A stretch of 14,860 bases of DNA, from assembly GCA_003343625.1 (NCBI GenBank), contig QAKV01000021.1, positions 1 to 14,860 of the forward strand. The letters run 5' to 3'. Position 1 is the first letter of the stretch. Each line of letters opens with the position of its first letter. Positions 1 through 6,674 of this stretch are shown here, piece by piece. Origin of the DNA: Clostridiales bacterium (lineage in GTDB: Bacteria; Bacillota; Clostridia; Lachnospirales; Lachnospiraceae). The position numbers and the translations under genes were made by a program. The notes beneath the pieces were generated by a model that saw only the letters and a program-made list of their open reading frames with translations, had not been told where the DNA came from and made no database searches.

Positions 1-1
1 C

Positions 2-67
2 ACCACCGTCGCCGCTGCCGACTGCGCCACCGTTGTCACCGTGAACGACCTGGGCAACCTGAAGTAA
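2..67 (+). CDS. 3' end of an unidentified gene (partial)
   Basis: The last 21 codons of a gene entering from the left edge read through GTGAACGACCTG... to a TAA at 65-67. The residues end in VTVNDLGNLK. Codon third positions are almost all G or C, as in a well-expressed gene, and a strong intrinsic terminator follows 25 nt after the stop, which supports a real coding end. The other two forward frames either stop earlier or run on through the terminator hairpin. The family cannot be recognised from this tail. A binding lipoprotein for the downstream transporter is possible by position, but nothing visible proves it, and the terminator plus a new promoter separate it from the next operon. Confidence 0.6.
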   Translation, partial: TTVAAADCATVVTVNDLGNLK

Positions 68-92
68 TTGAACCAAAACTCAATAATAACAT

Positions 93-124
93 AATAGGGC
101 AGGCTTCGGCCTGCCCTATTTTAT
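93..124 (+). terminator. Intrinsic terminator of the upstream gene
   Basis: A perfect 12-bp inverted repeat, AATAGGGCAGGC (93-104) and GCCTGCCCTATT (109-120), encloses a very stable TTCG tetraloop. The right arm ends in TT and continues TTATGTATATTTT. It lies 25 nt after the TAA at 65-67 and so ends transcription of the partial upstream gene, isolating it from the transporter operon. Confidence 0.93.
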
Positions 125-145
125 GTATATTTTCCCGCATATTAT

Positions 146-174
146 TTGATTTCTGTCGGAACTTATAGTATACT
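146..174 (+). promoter_or_regulatory. Sigma-A-type promoter of the nucleoside-type transporter operon
   Basis: A -35 box TTGATT (146-151) and a -10 box TATACT (169-174) are separated by exactly 17 bp. Transcription would start near 181. This leaves a leader of about 69 nt before the TTG start at 250 and rules out the in-frame GTG at 181 as a start, because it would sit at the very 5' end of the mRNA. Confidence 0.75.
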
Positions 175-189
175 GTTTTTGTGTTATGG

Positions 190-238
190 TTTCCGTCCCC
201 GCACTGGGCTTATAAGCGGCGGGCCATTAAAACGGAAG
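190..238 (+). promoter_or_regulatory. Structured leader that can cover the ribosome binding site
   Basis: Within the presumed leader, TTCCGT (191-196) is complementary to ACGGAA (232-237), whose end overlaps the Shine-Dalgarno AAGGAGG at 236-242. Inside this stem, CCCGC (198-202) can pair with GCGGG (219-223), and the loop holds the palindrome GCTTATAAGC (208-217). The fold could partly sequester the start region of the ATPase gene. It does not match the purine riboswitch consensus I know. A regulatory role is inference. Confidence 0.35.
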
Positions 239-249
239 GAGGGCAAAGT

Positions 250-1785
250 TTGGAACCCTACGCAATAGAAATGCTGAACATCACCAAGAGATTCCCCGGC
301 ATAGTAGCTAACGACAACATAACCCTTCAACTGAGGAAGGGAGAGATCCATGCGCTTTTGGGAGAAAACGGCGCAGGTAAATCCACATTGATGAGCGTGT
401 TGTTCGGACTGTACCAGGCGGAAGAGGGCATTATAAAAAAAGACGGCAAAGAAGTCAAGATAAAAGACCCTAACGATGCCAACGCCCTTGGTATAGGAAT
501 GGTCCATCAGCACTTTAAACTGGTGGAATGTTTTTCCGTGCTGGACAATATCATCATGGGTGTGGAACCCAACAGATTCGGCTTTCTTCAGAAAAAGGAA
601 GCCAGGGAAAAGGTTATGGCCTTGAGCGAAAAATACGGCCTGCATGTTGACCCCGATGCAAAAATAGAGGATATTACCGTGGGCATGCAGCAGCGTACCG
701 AAATACTCAAGATGCTCTATCGTGACAATGAGATACTTATCTTTGACGAGCCTACGGCGGTTCTCACCCCACAGGAGATAGAAGAGCTGATGCAGATAAT
801 GAAGAACCTTGCCGCCGAGGGCAAGAGCATACTCTTCATATCCCACAAGCTGGGGGAGATCATGGCCGTTGCGGACCGCTGCACGGTGCTTCGCAAAGGC
901 AAATGCGTGGGCACGGTGGAGACAAAGGCCACGACCGTGGAGCAACTGTCCTCCATGATGGTGGGCCGCAACGTCAGCTTCCATGTGGAGAAGGGGGACA
1001 GCAAGCCGGGCGAAGTGGTGCTGGAGCTTGAAAATGTCTCTATTGCTTCCAAGCTGCATAAGAACAACGCTGTAAAAAATGTCAGCTTTAAGGTCCGGGC
1101 AGGAGAAATCGTGTGTATTGCCGGCATAGACGGCAATGGGCAGACGGAACTTGTTTACGGCATAACGGGGCTCGAGCCCGTCAAGGAAGGCAAAATAAGC
1201 CTCTGCGGCAATGATATCACCAGAGCCTCCATCCGCAAGCGCAGCGTCATGGGCATGAGCCACATCCCTGAGGACAGGCACAAGCACGGCTTGGTGCTGG
1301 ATTATCCCCTGGAATACAACATGATCCTCCAACGCTATTTCGAGCCGGAGTTTACAAACAAGGCGGGCTTCCTCCGCCGGGCTAACATCCGCGCATATTC
1401 CGATAAGCTTATAGAGCAGTACGACGTGCGCTCCGGCCAGGGCTCGGTCACCTTGGCCCGCAGCATGTCCGGAGGCAACCAGCAGAAAGCCATCGTCGCC
1501 AGAGAGATAGACAAGAACCCCGAGCTCCTGGTGGCGGTTCAGCCTACACGTGGTCTGGACGTGGGGGCAATAGAATACATACATAAGCAGCTGGTGGCCC
1601 AGCGGGACGCCGGTAAGGCTGTGCTTCTGGTAAGTCTGGAGCTGGACGAGGTAATGGACGTGCCCGACCGAATACTGGTGATGTATGAGGGCGAGATCGT
1701 GGGCGAGCTCGACCCCAAGAAAACCACTCAGGAAGAGCTTGGCCTCTATATGGCCGGAGCAAAGAGAAGCGGGGTGCAGGTATGA
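250..1785 (+). CDS. Nucleoside-type ABC importer, fused double ATP-binding protein (NupO/BmpB-like)
   Basis: This cytoplasmic ATPase has two ABC domains in one chain (511 aa) and energises import through the next two permeases. Domain 1 shows Walker A GENGAGKST (39-47), Q-loop MVHQHF (84-89), signature TVGMQQ (143-148) and Walker B LIFDEPTA (163-170). Domain 2 shows a degenerate Walker A GIDGNGQTE (292-300), SMSGGNQQ (405-412) and QPTRGLDVGA (431-440). The last motif and the MSHIPEDRHKHGL stretch (336-348) are typical of the nucleoside/BMP-type group rather than RbsA. The start is set at TTG 250 because AAGGAGG (236-242) lies 7 nt upstream; the in-frame GTG at 181 falls at the predicted transcription start and would add 23 unconserved residues. 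The length is normal for the family. The stop overlaps the next ATG by 4 nt (ATGA), indicating translational coupling. The substrate is probably a nucleoside or related compound; no binding protein is in view. Confidence 0.92.
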   Translation: MEPYAIEMLNITKRFPGIVANDNITLQLRKGEIHALLGENGAGKSTLMSVLFGLYQAEEGIIKKDGKEVKIKDPNDANALGIGMVHQHFKLVECFSVLDNIIMGVEPNRFGFLQKKEAREKVMALSEKYGLHVDPDAKIEDITVGMQQRTEILKMLYRDNEILIFDEPTAVLTPQEIEELMQIMKNLAAEGKSILFISHKLGEIMAVADRCTVLRKGKCVGTVETKATTVEQLSSMMVGRNVSFHVEKGDSKPGEVVLELENVSIASKLHKNNAVKNVSFKVRAGEIVCIAGIDGNGQTELVYGITGLEPVKEGKISLCGNDITRASIRKRSVMGMSHIPEDRHKHGLVLDYPLEYNMILQRYFEPEFTNKAGFLRRANIRAYSDKLIEQYDVRSGQGSVTLARSMSGGNQQKAIVAREIDKNPELLVAVQPTRGLDVGAIEYIHKQLVAQRDAGKAVLLVSLELDEVMDVPDRILVMYEGEIVGELDPKKTTQEELGLYMAGAKRSGVQV

Positions 1786-2936
1786 AGGAGAGAAAAAATA
1801 TCCTGAAGAACAACGCCGTTCAGTCCCTCATAGCGTCCCTGCTGTGTATAGTTATGGGCCTGTTAATCGGCTACATAGTGCTGCTGTTTATCAATCCCTC
1901 CGGGGCCTGGGACGCCATCATGGAGGTTATCAAAAACTTCATGCACTACTCCAAGGCGGCCCTCCGGCTCAAGAACTTCGGCAACACCCTGGTAAAGACC
2001 GCACCGCTGCTGATGTGCGCCCTCAGTGTGCTTTTCGCATATAAGGTGGGCCTGTTCAACATAGGCGCCGCCGGGCAGTATGTGGTGGGCGTGTGCGCCA
2101 GCCTGTATGCGGCTCTGGCCTGGGGCTGGGGCTGGCTGCCCTGCATGCTGCTGGCTGTGCTTGCCGGCGCTGTCTACGGTGCGGCGGTGGGACTGCTGAA
2201 GGCTTACTGCAACGTCAATGAAGTCATTTCCGGCATCATGCTCAACTGGATAGGGCTATATGCCACAAACATGGTACTGACCCAAGTAAAAGAGACTACG
2301 AGCCCCTATACCATACACCTCAAGGATGAAACTACCCAGGCTCTGCTGCCCACATTAGGGCTTGAAAAGTTTTTCAGCAACAATACCTATGTTACAATAG
2401 CCATCCCTCTGTCTATCCTGCTGGCAATCCTCATAGCGGTGGTGCTGGACAAGACCAAATTCGGCTATGAATTAAAGGCTACCGGCAGCAATAAAAACGC
2501 TGCCAAATACTGCGGCATGGCGGAGAAGAGGAATATAATCCTCACTCTGGTCATCGCCGGGGCCTTGGCGGCGCTGGGCGGCTCTCTGCTGTATCTGACG
2601 GACTATGAACAGTGGCAGTGCACCGCCTCCTCCGTACCGGGCATGGGCTTCAACGGTATAGCCGCCGCCTTCCTGGGGGGACTCAATCCCATAGGCACTA
2701 TCTTCTCCTCCTATTTTATACAGCATATCACTTCCGGCGGAGCCTATGTGGACAAGACCATGTACTGTTCTCAGATATCCGACCTGATATCCTCCCTGAT
2801 AATTTATCTCTGCGGCTTTGTGCTGTTTATCAAATACGCTATAAACAAGTCCATAGCCAGAAGCGAGGAAAAGCAGGCTATGAAGGCAAAAGCCGCCGGC
2901 CCGGCTCAGGACGGCGGGAAAGGAGGCGAGGAATAA
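1782..2936 (+). CDS. Nucleoside-type ABC importer permease 1 (NupP/BmpC-like)
   Basis: An integral membrane permease of the BPD_transp_2 family, 384 aa. After a short basic N-terminus there are many hydrophobic segments: about 14-37, 75-90, 98-113, 117-140, 149-166, 203-222, 251-272, 290-316 and 333-354. The family motif FNIGAAGQY is at 92-100. The cytoplasmic coupling loop KTKFGYELKATGSNKNAAKYCG (start 224) is the type that contacts the ATPase. The C-terminal tail after residue 355 is hydrophilic, rich in Lys/Ala/Gly/Glu. It overlaps the upstream ATPase by 4 nt and the next permease by 1 nt (TAATG), so the three genes form one operon. With the second permease it should form the heterodimeric channel. 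The family is secure; the exact substrate is not visible. Confidence 0.92.
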   Translation: MKERKNILKNNAVQSLIASLLCIVMGLLIGYIVLLFINPSGAWDAIMEVIKNFMHYSKAALRLKNFGNTLVKTAPLLMCALSVLFAYKVGLFNIGAAGQYVVGVCASLYAALAWGWGWLPCMLLAVLAGAVYGAAVGLLKAYCNVNEVISGIMLNWIGLYATNMVLTQVKETTSPYTIHLKDETTQALLPTLGLEKFFSNNTYVTIAIPLSILLAILIAVVLDKTKFGYELKATGSNKNAAKYCGMAEKRNIILTLVIAGALAALGGSLLYLTDYEQWQCTASSVPGMGFNGIAAAFLGGLNPIGTIFSSYFIQHITSGGAYVDKTMYCSQISDLISSLIIYLCGFVLFIKYAINKSIARSEEKQAMKAKAAGPAQDGGKGGEE

Positions 2937-3877
2937 TGCTGCTTCTGATACAGTACACTCTCATCTTCTCCTCCGTTTTGATACTGGTTGCCCTGGGCGG
3001 CTGCTTCTCGGAGCACTCCGGCGTTATCAACCTGGGCCTTGAGGGGGTCATGGTCATAGGCGCCCTGGGCGGCGCATTGATGATGCGCTATGCTCCGGAG
3101 GGAACTTCCGGCCTGGCAATGGTACTGATAGTGCTGCTGGCAGCCGTCGTGTTCGGTGTTTTGTATTCGTCGCTGCTGGCTGTGGCCTGCATAAACTTCA
3201 AGGCCGACCAGACAATAGTGGGAACGGCGCTCAACCTTTTGGGAACTGCCGGGGCAACCGTCCTGGTCAAAGCCATCAATACCGCTGCAAATCCAAACGA
3301 TGTGTCCTCCACCATACAGTACATTGAGCAGAAAAAGGCCTTTATTGTCAATATAGGCAGCTTTGAATTCAACTGGTTCATGCTCATTGCCCTGCTGGCC
3401 CTTGTCGCAGCCTACGTGACCCTGTACAAGACCAAGTTCGGCCTGCGGCTGATGGCCTGCGGTGAGCACCCTCAGGCTGCCGACAGCGTGGGCATCAATG
3501 TGTACAAGATGCGCTGGTCCGGCGTGCTCATTTCCGGGGCCCTGGGCGGACTGGGCGGAATATGTTATATCCTGGCCGGCGTTTCCGAGTGGAAGTTTGA
3601 AAACGGCGTGGCGGGCTTTGGCTTCCTGGCCCTGGCAGTCATGATCTTCGGGCAGTGGAGGCCCCTGTATATCGGCCTTGCCGCACTGCTCTTCGGCTTT
3701 TTCCGGGCCCTTTCCAACGTGTACTTCGGCTTTGACTTCCTGGTGAGCCTGGACATACCCGGTTCGGTATACAACATGATGCCCTATATAACCTCCTTGC
3801 TGGTGCTTGCTCTTACGTCCAAGAGCTCCAGAGCGCCTAAAGCTGAAGGTATTCCTTACGACAAAGGCTCCAGGTAG
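2936..3877 (+). CDS. Nucleoside-type ABC importer permease 2 (NupQ/BmpD-like)
   Basis: A 313-aa integral membrane protein of the BPD_transp_2 family, the second half of the permease pair. The start is the ATG at 2936, which shares its A with the TAA of permease 1 and has AAAGGAGG at 2919-2926 upstream. Reading further upstream in this frame only translates permease 1 out of frame. Hydrophobic segments lie at about 5-23, 35-50, 60-86, 95-113, 147-164, 196-216, 228-260 and 282-294. INLGLEGVM (31-39) is the hallmark motif, and KTKFGLRLMACGEHPQAADS (165-184) is the ATPase-coupling loop. The last gene of the operon, it is followed 20 nt later by a strong terminator. Length and motifs fit the family, with no sign of damage. 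Confidence 0.93.
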   Translation: MLLLIQYTLIFSSVLILVALGGCFSEHSGVINLGLEGVMVIGALGGALMMRYAPEGTSGLAMVLIVLLAAVVFGVLYSSLLAVACINFKADQTIVGTALNLLGTAGATVLVKAINTAANPNDVSSTIQYIEQKKAFIVNIGSFEFNWFMLIALLALVAAYVTLYKTKFGLRLMACGEHPQAADSVGINVYKMRWSGVLISGALGGLGGICYILAGVSEWKFENGVAGFGFLALAVMIFGQWRPLYIGLAALLFGFFRALSNVYFGFDFLVSLDIPGSVYNMMPYITSLLVLALTSKSSRAPKAEGIPYDKGSR

Positions 3878-3897
3878 ACCTGCCGCCACAATTTTTT

Positions 3898-3941
3898 ATG
3901 GGAGCGCTGCATAATAAAAACGGCAGCGCTCCCATTTTTTA
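3898..3941 (+). terminator. Intrinsic terminator of the nucleoside-type transporter operon
   Basis: A perfect 13-bp inverted repeat, ATGGGAGCGCTGC (3898-3910) and GCAGCGCTCCCAT (3923-3935), has a 12-nt A-rich loop and is followed directly by TTTTTT. It starts 20 nt after the stop of permease 2. On the opposite strand the hairpin is followed by A residues, so it acts only for + strand transcripts. Confidence 0.94.
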
Positions 3942-4427
3942 GCCGTAAAAGGAACAGTAGACCCATAGGCCGGGAGAAAACAGCCCCTATTCAAAGTCGG
4001 TATCTTCATCCCTGTTGTAGTAGCCGCCTCATGATCCGGCCTGGCTGCGCAATATGGACGGCCTCCCGGCGATCCGCCGCTGCAAAGAGATATGGACAGG
4101 CTCCAAAGCCGGTATTAAAGACCCCCTGTCCGCCCTGCTGAGCCAGAACAATAAAAAAAGATGGCGTCTGAGCCTCTTGATATTGAGCCCCCTGATGCGG
4201 AAAACTGCATCAGGGGGATTTTGTCTGTTATTGGACTTTTAACGCAGTAATCAAATTTCATACCAAAATGTATTTTGCCGCCTGCACAAACCGGGGAGCT
4301 AGAATTTGAACTAAACAAATCCGAACATTTCAAAGGACTTTGTTAAAAAATGCCCGAATTTTATGGGGATTTCCCCGCCCATTACGTGTTTTTGCAGGTA
4401 GAAAGGAAGATAAAAAACCAGACTGCA
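3942..4427. other. Gene-free stretch, possibly decayed sequence
   Basis: About 480 bases between the transporter terminator and the regulatory region hold no convincing gene. The + strand frame 4054-4242 has no ribosome binding site and its tail runs through the terminator at 4188-4222. The GC-rich part 3961-4190 differs in composition from the AT-rich part after 4240. Short peptide-like patches occur on both strands (NMDGLPAIRR on + from 4051; GGYYNRDEDTDFE followed by a stop on - at 4028-3987). These could be remnants of lost genes. They are too short to assign. Confidence 0.4.
4188..4222 (+). terminator. Orphan intrinsic terminator
   Basis: A perfect 11-bp stem, CCCCCTGATGC (4188-4198) and GCATCAGGGGG (4207-4217), has an 8-nt loop and is followed by ATTTTGTCTGTTATT. 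No gene is recognisable between the previous terminator (ending about 3941) and this one, so it may end a small RNA or be left over from a lost gene. Confidence 0.75.
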
Positions 4428-4446
4428 AAATTGGTAATACCAATTT
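4428..4446. promoter_or_regulatory. GntR/FadR-type operator, upstream copy
   Basis: AAATTGGTAATACCAATTT is a perfect 19-bp palindrome around a central A at 4437. The core TTGGTAATACCAA matches the TGGT-N3-ACCA pattern known for FadR-subfamily GntR regulators, and a gene for such a regulator is second in the operon that follows. The site is centred about 190 bp before the predicted transcription start (about 4625). Binding by the local regulator is inference. Confidence 0.7.
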
Positions 4447-4504
4447 AAAAACAGGAAGAAAAATCGTCATTAATTAGCTCGTTTTGAAGCACGCCATTTT
4501 ATGT

Positions 4505-4571
4505 ATTTTTAGGAAAAAAGCTGAATTTTTTAATTTTTTTATGTCCAATACTCACAAAATTTTAAAAAAAA
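4505..4571. promoter_or_regulatory. Run of A and T tracts upstream of the promoter
   Basis: Successive A or T tracts (about 4506-4511, 4514-4519, 4526-4531, 4534-4540, 4556-4571) lie just upstream of the promoter at 4590-4618. The last A8 tract (4564-4571) lies near -54 to -61, where a distal UP element would be. The tracts could bend the DNA and help the two flanking operator copies come together. Both roles are inferred from composition only. Confidence 0.35.
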
Positions 4572-4589
4572 GATTGTCGTATCTTCCAA

Positions 4590-4618
4590 TTTACAGAAAA
4601 TTTTTACGATGCTATACT
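4590..4618 (+). promoter_or_regulatory. Strong sigma-A-type promoter of the catabolic operon
   Basis: A -35 box TTTACA (4590-4595) and a -10 box TATACT (4613-4618) are 17 bp apart; each differs from consensus by one base. Transcription should begin near 4625, giving a leader of about 118 nt before the GTG at 4743. A GntR-type operator follows at 4654-4666, about +30 to +42, a position suited to repression. Confidence 0.82.
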
Positions 4619-4653
4619 TTAAACCAGTAAGAGAGAATAACATCAGTTTATAA

Positions 4654-4666
4654 TTGGTATTTCCAA
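4654..4666. promoter_or_regulatory. GntR/FadR-type operator, downstream copy
   Basis: TTGGTATTTCCAA matches the core of the upstream palindrome (TTGGTAATACCAA) at 11 of 13 positions and keeps the TTGG-N5-CCAA spacing. It is centred at 4660, 223 bp from the first copy, and lies about 30-42 nt after the predicted transcription start, where a bound repressor would block initiation or elongation. Confidence 0.6.
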
Positions 4667-4691
4667 AAAAGCTGCTGCTATAGAATCACAA

Positions 4692-4717
4692 CGACAGGAA
4701 GCGAACAAGTCCTGTTG
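4692..4717 (+). other. Leader hairpin before the first gene of the catabolic operon
   Basis: CGACAGGA (4692-4699) pairs with TCCTGTTG (4710-4717), 8 bp with one G-U pair, around a 10-nt loop. It ends 9 nt before the AAGGAG at 4727-4732. There is no T-tract, so it is not a terminator. It may protect the 5' end of the mRNA or keep the ribosome binding site open. Confidence 0.35.
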
Positions 4718-4742
4718 AATAGAAAAAAGGAGAAGAGGAAAA

Positions 4743-5858
4743 GTGAAAACTGTTAATGTTGCCGTAATTGGCGCCGGCTGGTTTGGAGACGTACATTCGG
4801 AGTGCTTCCTCCGGGCCCAAAGCATGCTACAGGGTGTAAAGATCAAGCTTCATACCGTAGTGGACATATATGAACCGGCCGCCATAAAGTGCAAAGAAAA
4901 ATACGGCTTTGAATATTACACCACAGATTGGCATGAGGTTATAGACAATCCCGAGATCGATCTGGTGGACGTCTGTACGGATAACAAGTTTCACCGTGAA
5001 ATGTCCATTGCGGCGATTGAGAAAGGGAAGCATGTTTTCTGTGAGAAGCCCCTTGCCGATACCGTTAAAGATGCGGTGGATATGACGGAAGCCGCAGAAA
5101 AAGCCGGCATCACAAACATGGTCGACTTCCACTACAGAAAGATCCCCGCCCTGGCTCAGCTGCATGATCTCATACAGGCCGGGGAACTGGGCAGGATATA
5201 CCACATCAAGGGCATGTTCCTGCAGGACTTCGGCTTTGACTCCCCGATGACCTGGCGTTTTAAAAAGGCCCTGTCCGGCGGCGGCAGCATAGTCACGATG
5301 GGCTCCCATGTAATTGACGCCGCTCGCTATCTTGTGGGAGAAATAGACGAGGTTTGCTCCACCGGCAAGACTTTTATCGAAAAAAGGACAGATCCCAATA
5401 CAGGCAAGGAAGATAGCTGCGACGTCGACGACGCAATGACGGTGCTGCTGAAGTTCAAGAACGGCGCTATAGGTATGCTGATGACCTCCTGGCTGTGCCA
5501 CGGATGCAGACACCACCACGAGCTGGAGGTATACGGTGAAAAGGGCAGCGCAAAGTTCAACAGCGAGCGTTTGAACGAGCTTGAGCTTTGGCTTGACGAT
5601 CCAAAGAGCCCTCTGAACGGAAAGAAGACCGTGCTCATCGGCCGGGATAATCCCTATGGAGATCTTTTCAACCTGAAAACCGGAATGGGCGTGGGCGTGA
5701 AAGAGTCTATAACCATTCAGATGAGAGACATGGTAGAAGGAATAGTTGCCGGCAAGGCTCAGACTCCTTCTTTCTATGACGGCATGATGGCCGTAAAAGT
5801 TACTTCCGCAATTATTAAGGCGGCAGATACTCACACCTGGGTCAAGGTGCCCGAATAA
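4743..5858 (+). CDS. Gfo/Idh/MocA family NAD(P)-dependent oxidoreductase
   Basis: A predicted cytoplasmic dehydrogenase (371 aa) that oxidises a hydroxyl of a sugar, inositol or similar polyol, the usual chemistry of this family. The N-terminal Rossmann domain shows VIGAGWFG (8-15), an Asp at the end of the second strand (D41), which favours NAD over NADP, and CEKPLA (100-105), whose Lys is the conserved catalytic or cofactor residue. The C-terminal domain begins near 130. GSHVIDAARYL (187-197) carries the conserved His189 and Asp192. The start is GTG 4743, with AAGGAG (4727-4732) upstream; no ATG fits better. It is the first gene of the operon and lies behind a strong promoter with operator sites. 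The regulator gene follows after 37 nt. The length is normal. The substrate cannot be read from the sequence; an inositol- or sugar-like molecule is inferred from the RbsABC-like importer in the operon. Confidence 0.9.
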   Translation: MKTVNVAVIGAGWFGDVHSECFLRAQSMLQGVKIKLHTVVDIYEPAAIKCKEKYGFEYYTTDWHEVIDNPEIDLVDVCTDNKFHREMSIAAIEKGKHVFCEKPLADTVKDAVDMTEAAEKAGITNMVDFHYRKIPALAQLHDLIQAGELGRIYHIKGMFLQDFGFDSPMTWRFKKALSGGGSIVTMGSHVIDAARYLVGEIDEVCSTGKTFIEKRTDPNTGKEDSCDVDDAMTVLLKFKNGAIGMLMTSWLCHGCRHHHELEVYGEKGSAKFNSERLNELELWLDDPKSPLNGKKTVLIGRDNPYGDLFNLKTGMGVGVKESITIQMRDMVEGIVAGKAQTPSFYDGMMAVKVTSAIIKAADTHTWVKVPE

Positions 5859-5895
5859 CACTTTATATTGAGACTCAGAGAAAGGGGTGCATGAG

Positions 5896-6648
5896 ATGGT
5901 AGAGGGTAGTAAAACAAGGGTCTCGAAAAAAAGCAATAAGACTAAGGCCGACCTGGCGATGTCGGCGATATTGAAATATATCAAATCCAATAATCTGCGT
6001 ATGGGAGATAGGCTGCCTTCTGAACGGGAAATGGCCGAGATGTTTTCTACGGGCAGACCGGCCATCCGAGAGGCAATAAAGGTGCTGTGCATGATGAACA
6101 TTCTGGAGGTGCATCCCCAAGGCGGCACGTTTATCTCAAGCTTCTCATCAAATTCCACATATGACCAGTTCAAGCTCTTCCTTCAGTCCGGGCATATCAA
6201 CATGGAAGAAATCTTTGAGACAAGGCTCATTCTGGAAACGGAGTGCATCGCCTTGGCTGCAAAGAATATTACGGACGAGCAGCTTGAAGAGATAAGAAGG
6301 AACATTTCAAGCGTTGATATTGAAAATGCCGAGGAATTTGCCGAAGCCGACAGAGCGCTACATAATGCCATATATGCTTCCACCGGGAACCGGGCACTGG
6401 AATATTTGATGCAGACGGTAAAGATGTGGACAGTCGTGAGCCAGGGTTTCACAAACTCCTTCGAGGAGGTTAGAAGGATAGTCCATAATGACCATCTGGC
6501 TATCTATGACGCTCTTTGCAAGCACGACTCCGAGCTCAGCCGTGAGGCCATGAGAAAGCACATCATGCATTTGGACAGGATACATCACGTGAGCGACACC
6601 GTTATGCGCAATGAACTGGCCAAGCTTTTGGATAAAGAAGAATTTTAA
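5896..6648 (+). CDS. GntR-family transcriptional regulator with FCD ligand domain (FadR subfamily)
   Basis: A 250-aa DNA-binding regulator. The N-terminal winged helix (about 18-80) contains LPSEREMAEMF and the recognition helix TGRPAIREAIKVL (52-64), followed by the wing QGGTFIS. The C-terminal all-helical FCD domain (about 104-232) keeps the usual metal-binding set: D152 and H156 in ADRALHNA, H200 in NDHLAIY, and H222 in RKHIMH, so it probably binds a metal plus a carboxylate effector. The start is set at ATG 5896, 8 nt after AAAGGGG (5881-5887); the in-frame GTG at 5887 overlaps that ribosome binding site. As second gene of the operon, 37 nt after the dehydrogenase, it would be autoregulated. 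The palindromes at 4428-4446 and 4654-4666 match the operator type of this subfamily. It is most likely a repressor released by the substrate or an intermediate. Confidence 0.92.
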   Translation: MVEGSKTRVSKKSNKTKADLAMSAILKYIKSNNLRMGDRLPSEREMAEMFSTGRPAIREAIKVLCMMNILEVHPQGGTFISSFSSNSTYDQFKLFLQSGHINMEEIFETRLILETECIALAAKNITDEQLEEIRRNISSVDIENAEEFAEADRALHNAIYASTGNRALEYLMQTVKMWTVVSQGFTNSFEEVRRIVHNDHLAIYDALCKHDSELSREAMRKHIMHLDRIHHVSDTVMRNELAKLLDKEEF

Positions 6649-6674
6649 AACGAGTAGTAAGGAAGGACGTAAAC

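Noticed and set aside
181..249. N-terminal extension of the first ATPase from GTG 181
   Set aside because: The predicted transcription start is at about 181, the extra 23 residues do not resemble the family, and a strong ribosome binding site points to TTG 250.
181..249. Purine riboswitch upstream of the nucleoside-type transporter
   Set aside because: The leader is only about 69 nt and lacks the conserved three-way junction motifs of purine riboswitches.
184..1584. Long minus-strand open frame (466 codons) opposite the first ATPase
   Set aside because: It mirrors a highly conserved ABC ATPase gene, its translation is rich in His/Cys/Leu with no recognisable family, and no minus-strand signals are seen.
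2906..3889. Long minus-strand open frame opposite permease 2
   Set aside because: It is an antisense shadow of a membrane protein gene, and its end extends into the terminator region.
3987..4031. Minus-strand patch GGYYNRDEDTDFE ending in a stop, like a protein C-terminus
   Set aside because: A stop codon directly precedes it in frame and no minus-strand gene leads into it; at most it is a relic.
4054..4242. Plus-strand 62-codon frame in the gap, starting MDGLPAIRR
   Set aside because: No ribosome binding site, and its last part is the terminator hairpin. The resemblance of the first residues to response-regulator receivers is too short to use.
4365..4376. GGGGATTTCCCC inverted repeat in the AT-rich gap
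   Set aside because: A 4-bp stem is expected by chance and it has no partner copy or position relative to the promoter that suggests a site.
4827..6173. Long minus-strand open frame opposite the Gfo/Idh/MocA and GntR genes
   Set aside because: The plus strand encodes two clear families there; the minus-strand frame spans their junction and has no family signature.
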